DNA of 57,810 nt, taken from positions 1-57,810 of the forward strand of contig CAKSEE010000012.1 of NCBI GenBank assembly GCA_934446455.1, in the 5' to 3' direction. Of the stretch, positions 25,007 through 33,179 are shown in pieces. Below the pieces are notes generated by a model, which saw only the letters and a program-made list of their open reading frames with translations, ran no database searches and was not told the origin of the DNA. The first letter of the stretch is position 1. Every line of letters begins with the position of its first letter. The DNA is from an uncultured Oscillospiraceae bacterium (lineage in GTDB: Bacteria; Bacillota; Clostridia; Oscillospirales; Ruminococcaceae). The position numbers were made by a program, and so were the translations under genes.

Positions 25007-25372
25007 TTATTCGCTTATATGCTCGAACCCCTGGTCGAGTATCGTTGTAACGTGGCTGTCTGCAAGCGCGTAGAACACCGTCTTGCCCTCGCGGCGGAAG
25101 CTTACAAGCCCCGCGTTCTTGAGTATCTTAAGCTGGTGCGATACCGCCGAGGACGTCATGCCGACGGCCGTTGATATATCGCACACGCAAAGCTCTCCGC
25201 TTTCCAGCGCTGTCAGTATCTTAATGCGGGTGCTGTCCCCGAATACCTTAAAGAGCTCTGCGAGGTCTATCAGCGTGTCCTCGTCGGGCATTTTCGCGGC
25301 TATTCTCTCAATAGCGTCGGGGTGCGCGTGCATATATTCACAGTGCGGTATGTCGTTTATCATGCGGCTCAC
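25007..25372 (-). CDS. ArsR/SmtB-family metal-sensing repressor
   Basis: 121 aa from the GTG at 25372; an ATG three codons later is equally possible. Winged helix with ELCVCDISTAVGMTSSAVSHQLKILKNAGLV. The last helix holds D105-x-H107-x10-H118-x2-E121, the exact spacing of the alpha-5 zinc site of SmtB, so zinc (or Cd/Co) sensing is likely. The Cys pair in ELCVCD and N-terminal CEYMHAHPD could form a second, alpha-3N site. It should repress its own operon through the inverted repeat at 25394-25407. Confidence 0.93.
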   Translation of the reverse strand: MSRMINDIPHCEYMHAHPDAIERIAAKMPDEDTLIDLAELFKVFGDSTRIKILTALESGELCVCDISTAVGMTSSAVSHQLKILKNAGLVSFRREGKTVFYALADSHVTTILDQGFEHISE

Positions 25373-25393
25373 TCACTTTCTTATTCATTCATT

Positions 25394-25449
25394 TGAACAT
25401 CTGTTCATCTGTTTGGGTGTATTATACACCATTTCACTCGGTTTGTCAA
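25394..25449 (-). promoter_or_regulatory. Efflux operon promoter and ArsR/SmtB operator
   Basis: TTGACA (25449-25444), 17-base spacer, TATAAT (25426-25421). Just downstream, TGAACA-TC-TGTTCA (25394-25407) is a perfect 6-2-6 inverted repeat, the core of ArsR/SmtB operators. Repressor bound there would block transcription at the start site. Confidence 0.88.
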
Positions 25450-25502
25450 TAGCATGCGCGAAATTTTTTTGCAATTCGCAAAAAACATTGGTAAAGCGAA
25501 AA

Positions 25503-25529
25503 CGGGGGTCTGCATTAAGCAAACCCCCG
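25503..25529 (-). terminator. Ferredoxin gene terminator
   Basis: CGGGGGT-CTGC / GCAA-ACCCCCG stem followed on the minus strand by TTTTCGC. Confidence 0.75.
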
Positions 25530-25554
25530 CCCTTTGTTCAGCTATGTATGCCGA

Positions 25555-25725
25555 TTAGCCCTCCTGGGGAGCGCCAACGGGACATGTGCCTGCGCAAGCG
25601 CCGCAGTCGATGCAAGCGTCAGCGTCGATAACGTACTTGCCGTCACCCTCAGAAATTGCGTTTACGGGGCAGCCGTCTGCGCAAGCGCCGCAAGCGATGC
25701 ACTCATCGGAAATTACGTATGCCAT
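25555..25725 (-). CDS. 2[4Fe-4S] ferredoxin
   Basis: 56 aa. Two clostridial-type motifs, CIACGACADGCP and CIDCGACAGTCP, each with the fourth Cys before Pro. Low-potential electron carrier of anaerobes. Start at 25725 (MAYVISDEC) with AGGAGG upstream; the longer frame has no site. A DtxR-like box lies about 135 bases upstream. Confidence 0.96.
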   Translation of the reverse strand: MAYVISDECIACGACADGCPVNAISEGDGKYVIDADACIDCGACAGTCPVGAPQEG

Positions 25726-25786
25726 ATCAGTATCCTCCTGTGAAAATAGTATCAGCCATTCAGCCAAGGCGCATAGCCTTTATATT

Positions 25787-25814
25787 ATTTTATCATATTC
25801 TCAGAAAAAATCAA
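25787..25814 (-). promoter_or_regulatory. Probable ferredoxin promoter
   Basis: TTGATT (25814-25809), 16-base spacer, TAAAAT (25792-25787), about 60 bases upstream of the start codon. Spacer and -35 are below consensus. Confidence 0.5.
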
Positions 25815-25859
25815 TATTGAATTTATAGAATTTTTTTCGGGAATTTTGTGTATTTTATC

Positions 25860-25878
25860 TTAGGTTAAACTAACTTAT
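25860..25878. promoter_or_regulatory. DtxR/IdeR-like palindrome
   Basis: TTAGGTTAAACTAACTTAT matches 15 of 19 positions of the classical DtxR box (TTAGGTTAGCCTAACCTAA). It lies in the region between the divergent ferredoxin and YcdB-like genes. Iron or manganese control is inferred; distance from both -35 elements is larger than usual. Confidence 0.45.
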
Positions 25879-25944
25879 GCCGTTCCCGCGCTTATCATGC
25901 GGATCTGCCGCGTTTGGTGAATATGACGATACAAAGCGGCGGTC

Positions 25945-25973
25945 TTGACAGCAGCAGATTTATAATATAATAT
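25945..25973 (+). promoter_or_regulatory. Probable promoter of the YcdB-like gene
   Basis: TTGACA at 25945-25950, then TAATAT 17 bases later (25968-25973) or TATAAT 15 bases later (25966-25971). Leader of about 130 bases before the gene. Confidence 0.6.
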
Positions 25974-26111
25974 AGTATATGAAACAGACCGCGCAAAAAA
26001 ATTCCAAAAAAACAAGGAAAATCTGCAACCTTTTTTATTCAAGCGGGGTATTACGGTCAAAAGGGGAAACCCGAGGCGCTGCGGCGCTTAAATAATAAGG
26101 AGGTATTCACA

Positions 26112-28217
26112 ATGAAAATTAAAAAATCAGCCGCACTTACAATGGCGGCGCTCATGTCCGTTTCAACGGGCATAACCGCTTTTGCAGAAACCTCAAACAA
26201 GGAGCTTGAGTCCGCCCTTTCCATGGTAAAGGACCGCGTAAGCGTTCCCGCGGACATCTCTGAGTTTGAATATTCCGTGCGCAAGCAGGGTCCTGTAAAC
26301 GTCTACGACTTCAGCTGGACCACGCCCGACAACGCGAATGAGTTCAAGTACATAAACGTTTCCGCTTACGGCAGCGTTATCACCAACTATTACAGCTACA
26401 ACTCATCAAAGGATCACATCGACAACGCGCTGCTTGCAAAGCTCTCCGCAGACCAGCTTTACGCCAAGGCCAAGGCTGCCATAAAGAAGCTTAACCCCGA
26501 TATTGCAAGCAGCATAAGCGTTGACAAGGATTCGCTTTCGATGTGGATTTACAGCACCTCCGCTTCGTTCTCGCTCACGCGCACGAAAAACGGCGTTCCC
26601 GTTGCGAACGACACGGGCAGGATAACCATAAACAAGAACACGGGCGAGCTTGTTTCGTTCAGCATAAACTGGCACCCCAAGGCGGCGTTCAAGTCCAAGA
26701 AGGGCGTGCTCACCACGGACGAGGCATGGGAGAAGTATACGGAGCTTATCGGTATCGAGCCGCAGTACGACATCTTTTATGACTGGGAGAAGGACGAATA
26801 CTCCTCAAGGCTTGTTTACACGCAGACCGACAGCGGCGAGATAAACGCCTACACGGGCGCGCGCAGCGACTTCTACGCCGACAGCTTCTACGGCGGGGAG
26901 AACGGAATGGACGAGACCTGCGAAGAGGCTGCGGATTCGGACTTCGACGGCGGCAAGGGCGATAGCTTCACCCCGCAGGAAATTGAGGAGATAAACAAGA
27001 AGCTGCCCTACGGCAACGAGGAGGGCGCCGTAAAGCTCATCAAGAGCAACAAGTACCTGCGCTTCAGCGACGGCATGGTGCTCAACTACGACTATCTCTA
27101 CAAGGACAGTTCCTACAGCGAGCCGCGCTACTTCTACAGCGCTTCGTTCTCCACCGACATTCCGCAGGACTACTGGGACGAGCCTGAGCCTTTAGAAAAC
27201 GCGGATACTCCCGCGAAATACGAGGGCGTAAGCATAACCATTGACGCGCAGACGGGCGAGATACAGTCGTACAGCTACTGGGGCGATACCCCCGTTGCGG
27301 ACACCTACGACATAAAGAAGGCCGACAAGAAGGCGGCTGCTATAGCAAAGGCGTTCGCGCCCGCGTACATCGACGAGTACACGATTGTAGGCAGCCGGAC
27401 CAACGACTACACCTACGACGTTGAAAAGCCCGAGATATACGGCAGCTCCCACAGCTTTGGCAGAGCGGTGAACGACATTGCGGTAAACGGCGACAGCATC
27501 AGCGTTGAGCTTGACGCGGACATGAAGCTTACCGGCTACAGCATAAACTACCACGACGTTGAGTTCGACTCCCCCGAGAAAATGCTTTCCGCAGAGCAGG
27601 TAATGGCGAAGTTCCGCGAGGACAACACGCTTGACCTTTACTACCTTGCAAGAACCGGCAATAAAAGAACGGGCACCGTGCTTGTATACGGCTGCGACGA
27701 CACTGTTTACGCAGACGCGTTCACGGGCGAACCCGTATACTCATGGTCGGAAATGCAGGAAAGCGACCTTTCGGGCATAACCGACCCGGAGCTTCTCAGA
27801 AAGGCGCAGGAGCTTGAATACAACGGCCTTACCATTATCCGCAGGGGCGAGAAGCAGACGGACGCCGTATCTCAGCAGGAGTTTGCGGACCTTATCAGCA
27901 GATTTACCGACGGCGGACTTTACCGCATTACAGATAAGCTCACGCTCCCAAGCGGCGCGGTATTCAAGTACGACGAGCAGAAGCTCACCCGTGCGGACGC
28001 CATGGTGATATACGCAACGGCTGCGTGCGGCTCGAAGCTGCCCGAGATGCAGGGCATATTCAAGAACCCGTTCACGGACGTTGACGACGGAGATAAGTTC
28101 CTCGGCTGCTATGCCGTGGCATACGCTCTCGGCGCGGTTGAGGGCAGCGCTCTCAACGGAAGCGCGCCGTACTCCTACGCAAGCGTTATCAACCTTGTAT
28201 ACGACAATCTCACATGA
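26112..28217 (+). CDS. Secreted YcdB/YcdC-domain protein
   Basis: 701 aa with a clear signal peptide (MKIKKSAALTMAALMSVSTG, cleavage after AFA near 26). Repeats of the YcdB/YcdC type: SWTTPDNANEFKYINVSA, GRITINKNTGELVSFSINW, and a second set from about 330 (SITIDAQTGEIQSYSYWG). The last 60 residues (FTDVDDGDKFLGCYAVAYAL) look like a degenerate SLH domain and could hold the protein to the wall. AAGGAGG before the ATG. Role unknown; possibly a wall or sporulation-linked surface protein. Confidence 0.8.
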   Translation: MKIKKSAALTMAALMSVSTGITAFAETSNKELESALSMVKDRVSVPADISEFEYSVRKQGPVNVYDFSWTTPDNANEFKYINVSAYGSVITNYYSYNSSKDHIDNALLAKLSADQLYAKAKAAIKKLNPDIASSISVDKDSLSMWIYSTSASFSLTRTKNGVPVANDTGRITINKNTGELVSFSINWHPKAAFKSKKGVLTTDEAWEKYTELIGIEPQYDIFYDWEKDEYSSRLVYTQTDSGEINAYTGARSDFYADSFYGGENGMDETCEEAADSDFDGGKGDSFTPQEIEEINKKLPYGNEEGAVKLIKSNKYLRFSDGMVLNYDYLYKDSSYSEPRYFYSASFSTDIPQDYWDEPEPLENADTPAKYEGVSITIDAQTGEIQSYSYWGDTPVADTYDIKKADKKAAAIAKAFAPAYIDEYTIVGSRTNDYTYDVEKPEIYGSSHSFGRAVNDIAVNGDSISVELDADMKLTGYSINYHDVEFDSPEKMLSAEQVMAKFREDNTLDLYYLARTGNKRTGTVLVYGCDDTVYADAFTGEPVYSWSEMQESDLSGITDPELLRKAQELEYNGLTIIRRGEKQTDAVSQQEFADLISRFTDGGLYRITDKLTLPSGAVFKYDEQKLTRADAMVIYATAACGSKLPEMQGIFKNPFTDVDDGDKFLGCYAVAYALGAVEGSALNGSAPYSYASVINLVYDNLT

Positions 28218-28239
28218 TATAACTCCTGAATAACAACAG

Positions 28240-28265
28240 AGCCCGACGGCTTTCACCGTCGGGCT
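28240..28265 (+). terminator. Terminator of the YcdB-like gene
   Basis: Perfect ten-base stem AGCCCGACGG / CCGTCGGGCT with a six-base loop, followed by TTGTTTG. Confidence 0.85.
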
Positions 28266-28501
28266 TTGTTTGTCTGAAAAGAAAGGTACGGGTTTTGAAA
28301 TAACCTGTCGAGGGGTTTCGGGCTATGCGCTGTCCGCTTCCCCGTTTGTGAAGCACGGGCATATTCGCGGCGGCGTCAGGCGCGGGATTATCAGCGCCTG
28401 CGCCGCTGTCATCTGTATTGTCAGCGCTTTCGGAAACGGTAGTCTTTATACCGTCAGAGCCAAAAATCTGTATCACGTAAAATTTCAGACGCAAAAATCC
28501 C
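28266..28501. other. Gene-free stretch
   Basis: Between two convergent terminators. Frames on either strand are open for up to about 100 codons but have no ribosome site and no recognisable protein pattern. I see nothing else. Confidence 0.4.
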
Positions 28502-28522
28502 GCCCCATGCAACGCACGGGGC
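28502..28522 (-). terminator. Terminator of the substrate-binding lipoprotein gene
   Basis: Nine-base stem GCCCCGTGC / GCATGGGGC with one wobble pair, then GGGATTTTTGC on the minus strand. Confidence 0.75.
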
Positions 28523-28538
28523 AGGTGATGTTTTTTAA

Positions 28539-29945
28539 TTACTGGAACTCAGAAATGGTGCTTTCGATAACGGGACCGTACTCGGAGCGTATCTGCGCCC
28601 AGCTCTTCTGCTCCTCGCCCTGCTCAAATGCAAGGTTTACCATGAACGTATCAACGAGGTTCGTCATGTCGTCCTTGAATCCGCCGTAGGCCTCAACAAC
28701 CATGTTGAACTTTGTAACGTCCTCGAAGGAGTGCAGGAACTCGTACTGCTCCTCGGAATACTTCTTGTCGTTCATTATGGACTCCTTGACTACCTTAAGC
28801 AGCTCGGGGTCGGTGTTGCACTGGCGCATGATGTTGATGAACGCAGCCGCGCCCTTTACATTCTTGGCGCCCTTGGGAACCATGTAGCCGAAGTTGGAGG
28901 AACCGTAGTAGTAATCGTCAGCCTTGGGGTCGCGCGGGAACGGTACGAAGAAGAACTCGTCGCCGTACTTCATTGTCTGCTTGCAGTAGTCGGTAATCTT
29001 CCACTGGCCAACGCCGAGGAATGCAGCCTGACCGTTCTTAAGGGGAGGAGTTTCGTTGCTCCACATATTCTCGCCGCGAACCGCGAGCTTCTCTCTGCGC
29101 AGCTCCTCAAGGAAGTTAGCCGCACGCTCAACCTCGGGGGTGTTCATGTTGTTCTTGATAACGCCGTCCTCAACGCCGATGAACGGTGTGCCCGTCGTTG
29201 TGATCATCTGAATACCTACAAGACCGTATATGCCGCCGAGAGCGTCGGGGTTCTTCTCAACAAACTCCATCATCGTGGACTTGAAGGTGTCCCATGTCCA
29301 CTCGTTCTTGTCGTAAAGCTCCTTCGGGTCGGTGATGTCGTACTTGTCGAACATCGTTCTGCTGTAGATAAGGCAGTTGGGCAGAGCGTTTACCGTGAAG
29401 GGATAGTAGTAGTGCTTGCCGCCCCACGAGTACGCCTCGACAAGCGTATCCATGCCCTCCCACTGGGGCTGGGAGAGGTCTATGTAATTGGTAAGGTCCT
29501 CAAAAACGTTCTTGGACATAAGGCCGGGGAAGGTTCCGTCCTCCTTGTCGAACAGGTCGGGAGAATCGTCAGAAGCTATCTTTGCCTGAAGCATTGTTAT
29601 ACGGTCGCCCCATACAACGCTCTCATAGTCGATATTGCCGCCGTAGGTTTCCTCGAACAGCTTAACGCCGGGCTTGATGTCGCCCGCTACGCGCATATCA
29701 TAGTGACCGAGGTAAACAAGGTTCGCATTCTCAAGCGTCTGGTCGCCGTCAACAAAGCCCGAGATATCAACGGGGTTGTTCACATCGTCGTCAAGCGTGT
29801 TGGTTGTGGTGGTGGAAGCAGGCGTTGTCGCAGGGTTTGCGCCGCCCGAGGAAGTGTTGCTCGGAATCTCTTCCTCGCACGCAGTCAGCCCTATTACCGA
29901 CGCCGCGCACAGAACAGCACTCATGATTTTCTTGAAGTTGCTCAT
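28539..29945 (-). CDS. ABC transporter substrate-binding lipoprotein (family 1 type)
   Basis: 468 aa. Lipobox LTAC with Cys23, then a Ser/Thr/Pro-rich linker (about 28-55) and a periplasmic-binding fold: PGVKLFEETYGGNIDY, DDSPDLFDKEDGTFPGLM, FTVNALPNCLIYSRTMFDKY. Such family-1 proteins mostly bind oligosaccharides. No permease or ATPase gene is next to it, so it is an orphan here and must work with a transporter elsewhere. AAGGAG site; own promoter and terminator. Confidence 0.88.
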   Translation of the reverse strand: MSNFKKIMSAVLCAASVIGLTACEEEIPSNTSSGGANPATTPASTTTTNTLDDDVNNPVDISGFVDGDQTLENANLVYLGHYDMRVAGDIKPGVKLFEETYGGNIDYESVVWGDRITMLQAKIASDDSPDLFDKEDGTFPGLMSKNVFEDLTNYIDLSQPQWEGMDTLVEAYSWGGKHYYYPFTVNALPNCLIYSRTMFDKYDITDPKELYDKNEWTWDTFKSTMMEFVEKNPDALGGIYGLVGIQMITTTGTPFIGVEDGVIKNNMNTPEVERAANFLEELRREKLAVRGENMWSNETPPLKNGQAAFLGVGQWKITDYCKQTMKYGDEFFFVPFPRDPKADDYYYGSSNFGYMVPKGAKNVKGAAAFINIMRQCNTDPELLKVVKESIMNDKKYSEEQYEFLHSFEDVTKFNMVVEAYGGFKDDMTNLVDTFMVNLAFEQGEEQKSWAQIRSEYGPVIESTISEFQ

Positions 29946-29997
29946 TCGTTCTTCTCCTTACAAAATAATCAGCGGCGTTATCTGCTACCGCTATTTT

Positions 29998-30026
29998 ATT
30001 ATACATCTTTTTGCGCATTATGTCAA
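29998..30026 (-). promoter_or_regulatory. Sigma-A promoter of the binding-lipoprotein gene
   Basis: Perfect TTGACA (30026-30021) and TATAAT (30003-29998) with a 17-base spacer. Confidence 0.9.
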
Positions 30027-30101
30027 TAGCCGCGCACGATATGCAACATATTTATGCACATTTGACAATATAAAAAATTTGAGAGTTTTTTGTTTAAACT
30101 G

Positions 30102-30130
30102 TTGAAAAAATCCCACGGATATGCTATAAT
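30102..30130 (+). promoter_or_regulatory. Sigma-A promoter of nrdR
   Basis: TTGAAA (30102-30107), 17-base spacer, TATAAT (30125-30130). Confidence 0.85.
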
Positions 30131-30205
30131 CTAATAAACAAGAGAGTCGGAACGGGGAAATCACGCATTGTTCCGACAGGAAATGAAGAAAGAAAGAGGT
30201 TCCAT

Positions 30206-30679
30206 ATGAAGTGTCCCGAATGCGGCTGCGAGGAAAGCAAGGTCATAGACTCGCGCCCCACAGAAAACAAGGTTCGCCGCCGCCGCGAATGCACCGAGTG
30301 CGGCTGCCGCTTTACGACCTACGAGATAATCGAGGAAATGCCGCTTATGGTGATAAAGAAAGACAACACCATAGAGCCGTTTGACAGGGAAAAGCTTGTG
30401 GACAGGCTCTGCCGCGCGGCAGTAAAGCGCCCCGTAAAGCTTGAAACGATAGAGAACATGGTAGAGGAGATAGCCACAGAGCTTAAAAACTCTCTTCAGC
30501 GCGAGGTCACCTCGGACAGAATAGGCGAGCTTGTGCTGCATAAGCTCAAGGATATCGACCACGTTGCATACATCAGGTTCGCAAGCGTTTACCGCGACTT
30601 CAACGACGCGGAAAGCTTCATCAGAATAATCTCCGAGCTCAACGGCACGGAGAATACGCAAACGCATAACGCAGGATAA
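30206..30679 (+). CDS. nrdR: Transcriptional repressor NrdR
   Basis: 157 aa. N-terminal zinc ribbon MKCPECGCEESKVIDSRPT and CTECGCRF, then an ATP-cone domain (PLMVIKKDNTIEPFDREKL). It represses ribonucleotide reductase genes according to dATP/ATP. Usual length for the family. No nrd genes are near it. Confidence 0.96.
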   Translation: MKCPECGCEESKVIDSRPTENKVRRRRECTECGCRFTTYEIIEEMPLMVIKKDNTIEPFDREKLVDRLCRAAVKRPVKLETIENMVEEIATELKNSLQREVTSDRIGELVLHKLKDIDHVAYIRFASVYRDFNDAESFIRIISELNGTENTQTHNAG

Positions 30680-30683
30680 AGCA

Positions 30684-30715
30684 AGCCCCGCAGCTTTTTT
30701 ACAGGCTGCGGGGCT
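30684..30715. terminator. Bidirectional hairpin between nrdR and the Cys-rich gene
   Basis: Eleven-base perfect stem AGCCCCGCAGC / GCTGCGGGGCT around TTTTTTACAG. Weak T-runs on both sides. Confidence 0.65.
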
Positions 30716-30746
30716 CTACGGTACGCTTTATGTGCTTATGTGCTTG

Positions 30747-30962
30747 TCAGAAATCAATGTCGTTTACCGCGGAATTAGCAAGCTGAAGCTCCTTTTTGGG
30801 GATACGCTTGAGTGGCGAGTAAACAAACTTCTTGCACGAATCATAGGTCTTGACATCGCCGTATTTCGAGCACTTTATCTTGTCGCCCTCCATAGCCGTG
30901 CCAAGCTCGCAGTATTTGCACGAGGGCTTTATATTATTTCCAAAAAGCTTCTTTTTAGCCAT
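30747..30962 (-). CDS. Small Cys-containing protein, probable metal binder
   Basis: 71 aa, basic. Cys15, Cys18, Cys31 and Cys43 (PSCKYCELG ... IKCSKYG ... DSCKKFVYSPLKR) have the spacing of a zinc ribbon or rubredoxin-like knuckle. GGAGG eight bases before the ATG. No named family recognised, though the SPLKR ending after the last Cys looks conserved-type. Monocistronic. Confidence 0.75.
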   Translation of the reverse strand: MAKKKLFGNNIKPSCKYCELGTAMEGDKIKCSKYGDVKTYDSCKKFVYSPLKRIPKKELQLANSAVNDIDF

Positions 30963-31109
30963 ATCAGTAACCTCCAGTCCGAATGGGTGCGGATAAGCCG
31001 CTCCCGCTTTCTTTAATTATAGCACACTTTTACTGAAATGTCTACCAAAAACAAGCCCTGCGGGTAAACAATTTTCGCCCCCGTTTTTGTGGATTATTAA
31101 CAAATCATG

Positions 31110-31724
31110 TTATTGCGTGCCAAGTACGAACGCTTTAACCTGCTCGCTTGTAAGCGGCGCGCTTACCATAAGCGAACGGCTCATGCCGCCGCTCTCCCAC
31201 ACCGCAAGCGCCCAGCCCGCGCCGTCGCCCTTTACCGTTACGGTAACGCCGCCCGCCATAAGCTCGTCAACGCGCTCGTACACGTTGTAGTCGCCCGAAA
31301 TGTCGCCGCTCGCCTGCTGCTGGCGGTAGTACGCAACCTCGTTATCGCCGCTGTACCATGTTATTTCAGCGAACGTACTCCACATGGCGCAGTACTCAAC
31401 GCTCTCGTAATCAAACGGCACTTCCTCGGGCAGCGTTACCTCAAAGCCAAGCCGCTCGGACAGCTCGCTTAGCGAAGCGCACTCCTGCGTGTTATAGCCG
31501 CCCTGCGTAACGTCGGGCGGGCTTGTCAAATCCGTGCCCAGCACGCGCGGCAGCGTCAGCGCTCCCGCAAGAACCACCGCAAAGCACGCCGCGGCGGCGA
31601 TAAGCGCCTTATACCTTATATAAAAGGGTTTGCGCACGGTTTCGCGCGCTATGTTGTCAAGAATGCGGCGGCGCGCTTCGTCTGAAAGATTTACCTTGTT
31701 CATTATTCTGTTGTACTTATTCAA
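31110..31724 (-). CDS. Transmembrane anti-sigma factor with DUF4367-like outer domain
   Basis: 204 aa from a TTG at 31724 with GGAGG nine bases upstream. Cytoplasmic part 1-38 (MNKVNLSDEARRRILDNIA), one membrane helix about 40-62, then an outer domain: GFEVTLPEE, GDNEVAYYR, YERVDELMAGGVTVTVKG, LTSEQ. It overlaps the end of the sigma-factor gene by eight bases, the normal sigma/anti-sigma arrangement. The outer domain is clearly similar to that of the lipoprotein encoded two genes upstream. The cytoplasmic part is short and has no zinc motif. Confidence 0.75.
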   Translation of the reverse strand: MNKYNRIMNKVNLSDEARRRILDNIARETVRKPFYIRYKALIAAAACFAVVLAGALTLPRVLGTDLTSPPDVTQGGYNTQECASLSELSERLGFEVTLPEEVPFDYESVEYCAMWSTFAEITWYSGDNEVAYYRQQQASGDISGDYNVYERVDELMAGGVTVTVKGDGAGWALAVWESGGMSRSLMVSAPLTSEQVKAFVLGTQ

Positions 31725-32295
31725 AGTCGTACGCCTCCTTTAGTATAGCGCGCAGCCGCTCGCGGGCGCGTTTAAGGTCGGAGCGCACCGTGGCTTCCTT
31801 GCGCTTAAGAAGCCCCGCTATCTCCGCGGTGGAGTACCCCTCGTGATAAAACAGGTGTACGACCTCGCTCTGCGTTGGCGGCAGCTGCTTTACCGCCTCC
31901 CACACAAAGGACAGGTCCTCGGCTTCCCCGGCTGTTATTTCCTCGTTAAGCTCGTCGGACTGCCTTATTTTGTTGTAGGCAATGCGGTTTTTGCTGAGAT
32001 TCGCCGCCACGCGCAGCAGCCATGCCTTTTCGTGCGCGGGACTTTCAAACGCGGGCGCGGCGTTCAGAAAGCGTATCATGGTTTCCTGCACGATGTCCTC
32101 CGCGTCGGTCATATTGTGCAGATAGCTGTACGCCATTCGCAGCACGGCGTTCCCGTATGTGTCAAGAAGCCGCTCCGCCTGCGCGTTCACGCTTTCGGCG
32201 CGCTCGCTTTGCCCGCTGCTTATAAAAAGCGCCGCCCGCGCGAAAAACGCCGTTATTTCCCGCCATATGCCGCCGTAAACCAAAGCCTGCGTCAT
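31717..32295 (-). CDS. ECF-type RNA polymerase sigma factor
   Basis: 192 aa. Region 2 at about 45-105 (LRMAYSYLHNMTDAEDIVQETMIRFL), region 4 at about 135-185 (LPPTQSEVVHLFYHEGYSTAEIAGLLKRKEATVRSDLKRAR trimmed here to its pattern LPxxxxEVxxLxY-x4-STxEIA). The first 35 residues are an extension not usual in the family, so the true start may be further in. It likely directs its own operon. A TTG-started anti-sigma factor overlaps its 3' end. Confidence 0.9.
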   Translation of the reverse strand: MTQALVYGGIWREITAFFARAALFISSGQSERAESVNAQAERLLDTYGNAVLRMAYSYLHNMTDAEDIVQETMIRFLNAAPAFESPAHEKAWLLRVAANLSKNRIAYNKIRQSDELNEEITAGEAEDLSFVWEAVKQLPPTQSEVVHLFYHEGYSTAEIAGLLKRKEATVRSDLKRARERLRAILKEAYDFE

Positions 32296-32316
32296 GTCCC
32301 GCTCACCCCGCTGTAA

Positions 32317-32847
32317 TTATTTCATAGCCCCGATTATTTCCGTCAGCGTCTGCTCCGTAAGGCCGCCCGCGCTGTAAACGGAATAGCTGTAGCCGCCGTC
32401 CGTCCACGTCGCCAGCATATACGCGCCGTTCTCGCCGCTTGCCGTTACGGTAACGCCGTTTACGTCAAGCTGCTTCTGCTCGGCGTAGGTAGTGTACACG
32501 CTGCTTACGTCGCTATCGCCCTCGCCCTTTCTTAGCGTTATCTCGTTATCGCCCTCGCCGTAGTCACCCTCGGCAAGGCCGCCCATTGTGCGGTAAGCCG
32601 TCGCGGCAAGACCGTTCGCCGTTTCGGGCACGCTGAACGCGAATCCCGCAACTGTTTCCATGTCGGCAGCCGTTTCGTGATCCGTCCACGGGTTTGGTAT
32701 CTGAACGTTCTCGCCGCCCTCGTCTGCGCCCGAAACGCCCGAATCCGCTGTTGAAGCGCCTATAGTAACGTCCGCAGCATTTTTGCTGCACGCCGTAAGG
32801 CTCAGAATAACCGCCGCTGCCGCCATAACGCTTAATATCTTTTTCAT
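32317..32847 (-). CDS. Lipoprotein sharing a sensor domain with the anti-sigma factor
   Basis: 176 aa. Lipobox LTAC, Cys20. After a Ser/Gly/Asp linker comes a domain GFAFSVPE ... GDNEITLRKG ... DVSSVYTTYAEQKQLDVNGV ... ATWTDGG ... LTEQTL that lines up with the anti-sigma outer part (shared GDNE, YxxY, GVTVT, LAxW/LATW, LT). Start at 32847 has AAAGGA upstream; a longer frame is less likely. First gene of the sigma operon. It may compete for, or present, the same signal outside the membrane (inference). Confidence 0.75.
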   Translation of the reverse strand: MKKILSVMAAAAVILSLTACSKNAADVTIGASTADSGVSGADEGGENVQIPNPWTDHETAADMETVAGFAFSVPETANGLAATAYRTMGGLAEGDYGEGDNEITLRKGEGDSDVSSVYTTYAEQKQLDVNGVTVTASGENGAYMLATWTDGGYSYSVYSAGGLTEQTLTEIIGAMK

Positions 32848-32979
32848 AATACATCGTCCTTTCATCAACCCAGCCGCTCTCTTTGCGGCTTCTGTCAATA
32901 TAACAGCCGATGAAGCGGAAATGTTGCACCCTGCGAAAAAATTTTCTGCGCCCCGAAAAAGGGCGCAGAGCCTTTTCCT

Positions 32980-33165
32980 TTATAGCGGGCATACCATTTG
33001 CAGGTCGAACGGCTCGTCCCGCGCTATGCTCTCTATGGGGTTATCCGTCACGTAAGCGCCCATAGCCCTGTAAAACGCCACGGTTTCCTCGGAAGAGCAG
33101 GCGCTGATGTAAAGCTCCCGCGCCCCCGCTGCCAGAGCCGCGGCAAACGCCGCCATGTCGTCCCT
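32980..33165 (-). pseudogene. GNAT acetyltransferase fragment
   Basis: About 61 codons matching only the C-terminal part of a GNAT enzyme (GARELYISACSSEETVAFYRAMG ends the fold; then DNPIESIARDEPFDLQM). The acetyl-CoA loop and N-terminal half are missing, and the upstream side runs straight into a 19-base direct repeat and AT-rich repeats. A frame opens further to 33219 but with no protein pattern. Truncation by repeat insertion or deletion is likely. Confidence 0.6.
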
Positions 33166-33179
33166 CATGCTAAAATTGC

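Noticed and set aside
28731..30029. 432-codon plus-strand frame over the binding-lipoprotein gene
   Set aside because: Shadow frame; signal peptide, promoter and terminator all fit the minus strand.
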